From Neisseriaceae bacterium HSC-16F19 (GTDB taxonomy: Bacteria; Pseudomonadota; Gammaproteobacteria; Burkholderiales; Neisseriaceae), in contig NZ_JALJZY010000002.1 of assembly GCF_024171525.1 (NCBI RefSeq), positions 124,001 to 188,000 on the forward strand: a DNA stretch of 64,000 nucleotides, given 5' to 3'. The notes under the pieces were generated by a model. That model searched no databases, was not told the origin of the DNA, and worked only from the letters and a program-made list of their open reading frames with translations. Positions 63,415-64,000 of this stretch are shown piece by piece; position 1 is the stretch's first letter, and every line of letters starts with the position of its first letter. Both the position numbers and the translations under genes were made by a program.

Positions 63415-64000
63415 TTAGAAGCCGTTTTCCATAATAATCTGCCCCGGAATTTTATTGCGGTGCATGGCAAAGCCGAGTTCCAGCAGGGCTTGGAAAGTGT
63501 CTTTGACCATGGCCGGGTTGCCGCACAGCATAAAGCGGGTGTGTTCGGGACTGAATTCCATATTCAGCGCGGCGGCCAATTCGCCGTTGCGTAACAATTC
63601 AGGCAGGCGTTTGTCCAGAGCACCGGCGGCGTGCGCACGGGTGAGTACCGGCTGGAAGGTGAAGCGGCTGTGGTAATCGCCCACCAGCGGATGTTCGGCC
63701 AGGCGTGCCATATCGTCGGCAAAAATCAATTCGTCGGCGTAGGACACCGAATGCACCAGCGCCAGCCGCTCGAAACGCTGCCACAGCGCCGGCTGCTGGA
63801 TGACAGACAAAAACGGTGCAATGCCGGAACCGGTGCTGAGCATGACCAAATCGCGGCCGTCGGCAAAGCGCTCCGGCAGCAGAAAGCCGGTGGCGGTTTT
63901 GTCCAGCAACAGCGTGTCACCGGCTTGCAAGTCGGCAAAACGGGCGCTCATGGGGCCGTTTTCAATCAGCACCACAAAGTATTCAAGGGTGTCGGCGTAT
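63415..64000 (-). CDS. fpr: Ferredoxin/flavodoxin--NADP+ reductase (Fpr), 5' part beyond the window
   Basis: The C-terminal 194 codons are visible; the frame stays open to the right edge. LVMLSTGSGIAPFLSVIQQ is the NADP-binding motif, and FMLCGNPAMVKDTFQALLELGF plus the C-terminal ...IIMENGF are typical of Fpr. The upstream visible part (YADTLEYFVVLIENGPMS...) belongs to the FAD domain. Fpr moves electrons between NADPH and ferredoxin or flavodoxin. The family often aids oxidative-stress responses. Confidence 0.92.
   Translation of the reverse strand, partial: YADTLEYFVVLIENGPMSARFADLQAGDTLLLDKTATGFLLPERFADGRDLVMLSTGSGIAPFLSVIQQPALWQRFERLALVHSVSYADELIFADDMARLAEHPLVGDYHSRFTFQPVLTRAHAAGALDKRLPELLRNGELAAALNMEFSPEHTRFMLCGNPAMVKDTFQALLELGFAMHRNKIPGQIIMENGF

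Overview
The window is a GC-rich, gene-dense stretch of a Neisseriaceae chromosome. The basis for this is the 12-mer AGGCTGCCTGAA (reverse complement TTCAGGCAGCCT), scattered in dozens of copies and often paired as inverted repeats behind genes. That is how Neisseriaceae DNA uptake sequences (DUS) behave, and this spelling is, as far as I recall, the Simonsiella-type dialect rather than the classical GCCGTCTGAA. Correia-like repeats of 106, 107, 156 and 183 bp, Neisseria-type proteins (lipoprotein cytochrome c', the SpecificRecomb membrane protein) and the hemN/fnr pair agree. The species cannot be named from the sequence alone. No rRNA, tRNA, CRISPR array, complete transposase gene or prophage was seen.

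Layout. 1-11.9 kb: plsC (partial), mutM, a secreted TPR protein, a SpecificRecomb membrane protein, tsaD, ackA, argH, a small lipoprotein, a DUF6881-like protein, bcp, ogt and xerD. 12.1-14.9 kb: a two-gene unit of unknown role. The first gene fuses a Pycsar-effector-like (DUF5706/PycTM) membrane module to an extracytoplasmic propeller-like domain; the second is a secreted paralogue of that propeller. 15.6-20.5 kb: molybdenum cofactor genes moeA-moaA-moaB, mobA and moaC-moaD-moaE. 20.5-28.2 kb: aspS, a small exported protein, a LysE exporter, DUF502, a DUF815 ATPase, two cytochrome c' genes between two Correia-like elements, and zur with a COG0523 metallochaperone. 28.3-38.7 kb: MetP with its 30-residue partner MetS, prpE, a YfaE-like ferredoxin, hemB, an unknown gene, panB, a DUF2288 protein and metNIQ. 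39-50.4 kb: a HlyIII-family protein, yhbY, rlmE-ftsH plus an unknown gene, recR, tgt, pepD, ubiE, a DUF971 protein and nadE. 50.5-64 kb: a polyamine-binding lipoprotein, hemN/fnr, a DyP peroxidase, a Bud32-like kinase, a stomatin-type protein, ubiC-ubiA, ptsN-hprK-rapZ, ylqF, a lipoprotein, scpB and fpr (partial).

Most genes are core metabolism and information processing in short operons with 1-40 bp overlaps (moeA/moaA, moaC/moaD, ogt/xerD, zur/COG0523, metN/metI, ubiC/ubiA, hprK/rapZ). Respiratory and redox themes recur: Moco synthesis, fnr with anaerobic hemN, cytochromes c', ubiquinone genes, Bcp, DyP and Fpr.

The least ordinary content is between genes. There are Correia-like MITEs with termini unlike the classical ones, a family of about 25-bp palindromes (GTAGG + hairpin) often set as inverted pairs, and a two-copy, highly self-complementary 239-bp core. 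One core copy sits in a 391-bp insert that splits a palindrome and is flanked by 12-bp direct repeats. The PycTM-like/propeller fusion is the best candidate for an undescribed protein system.
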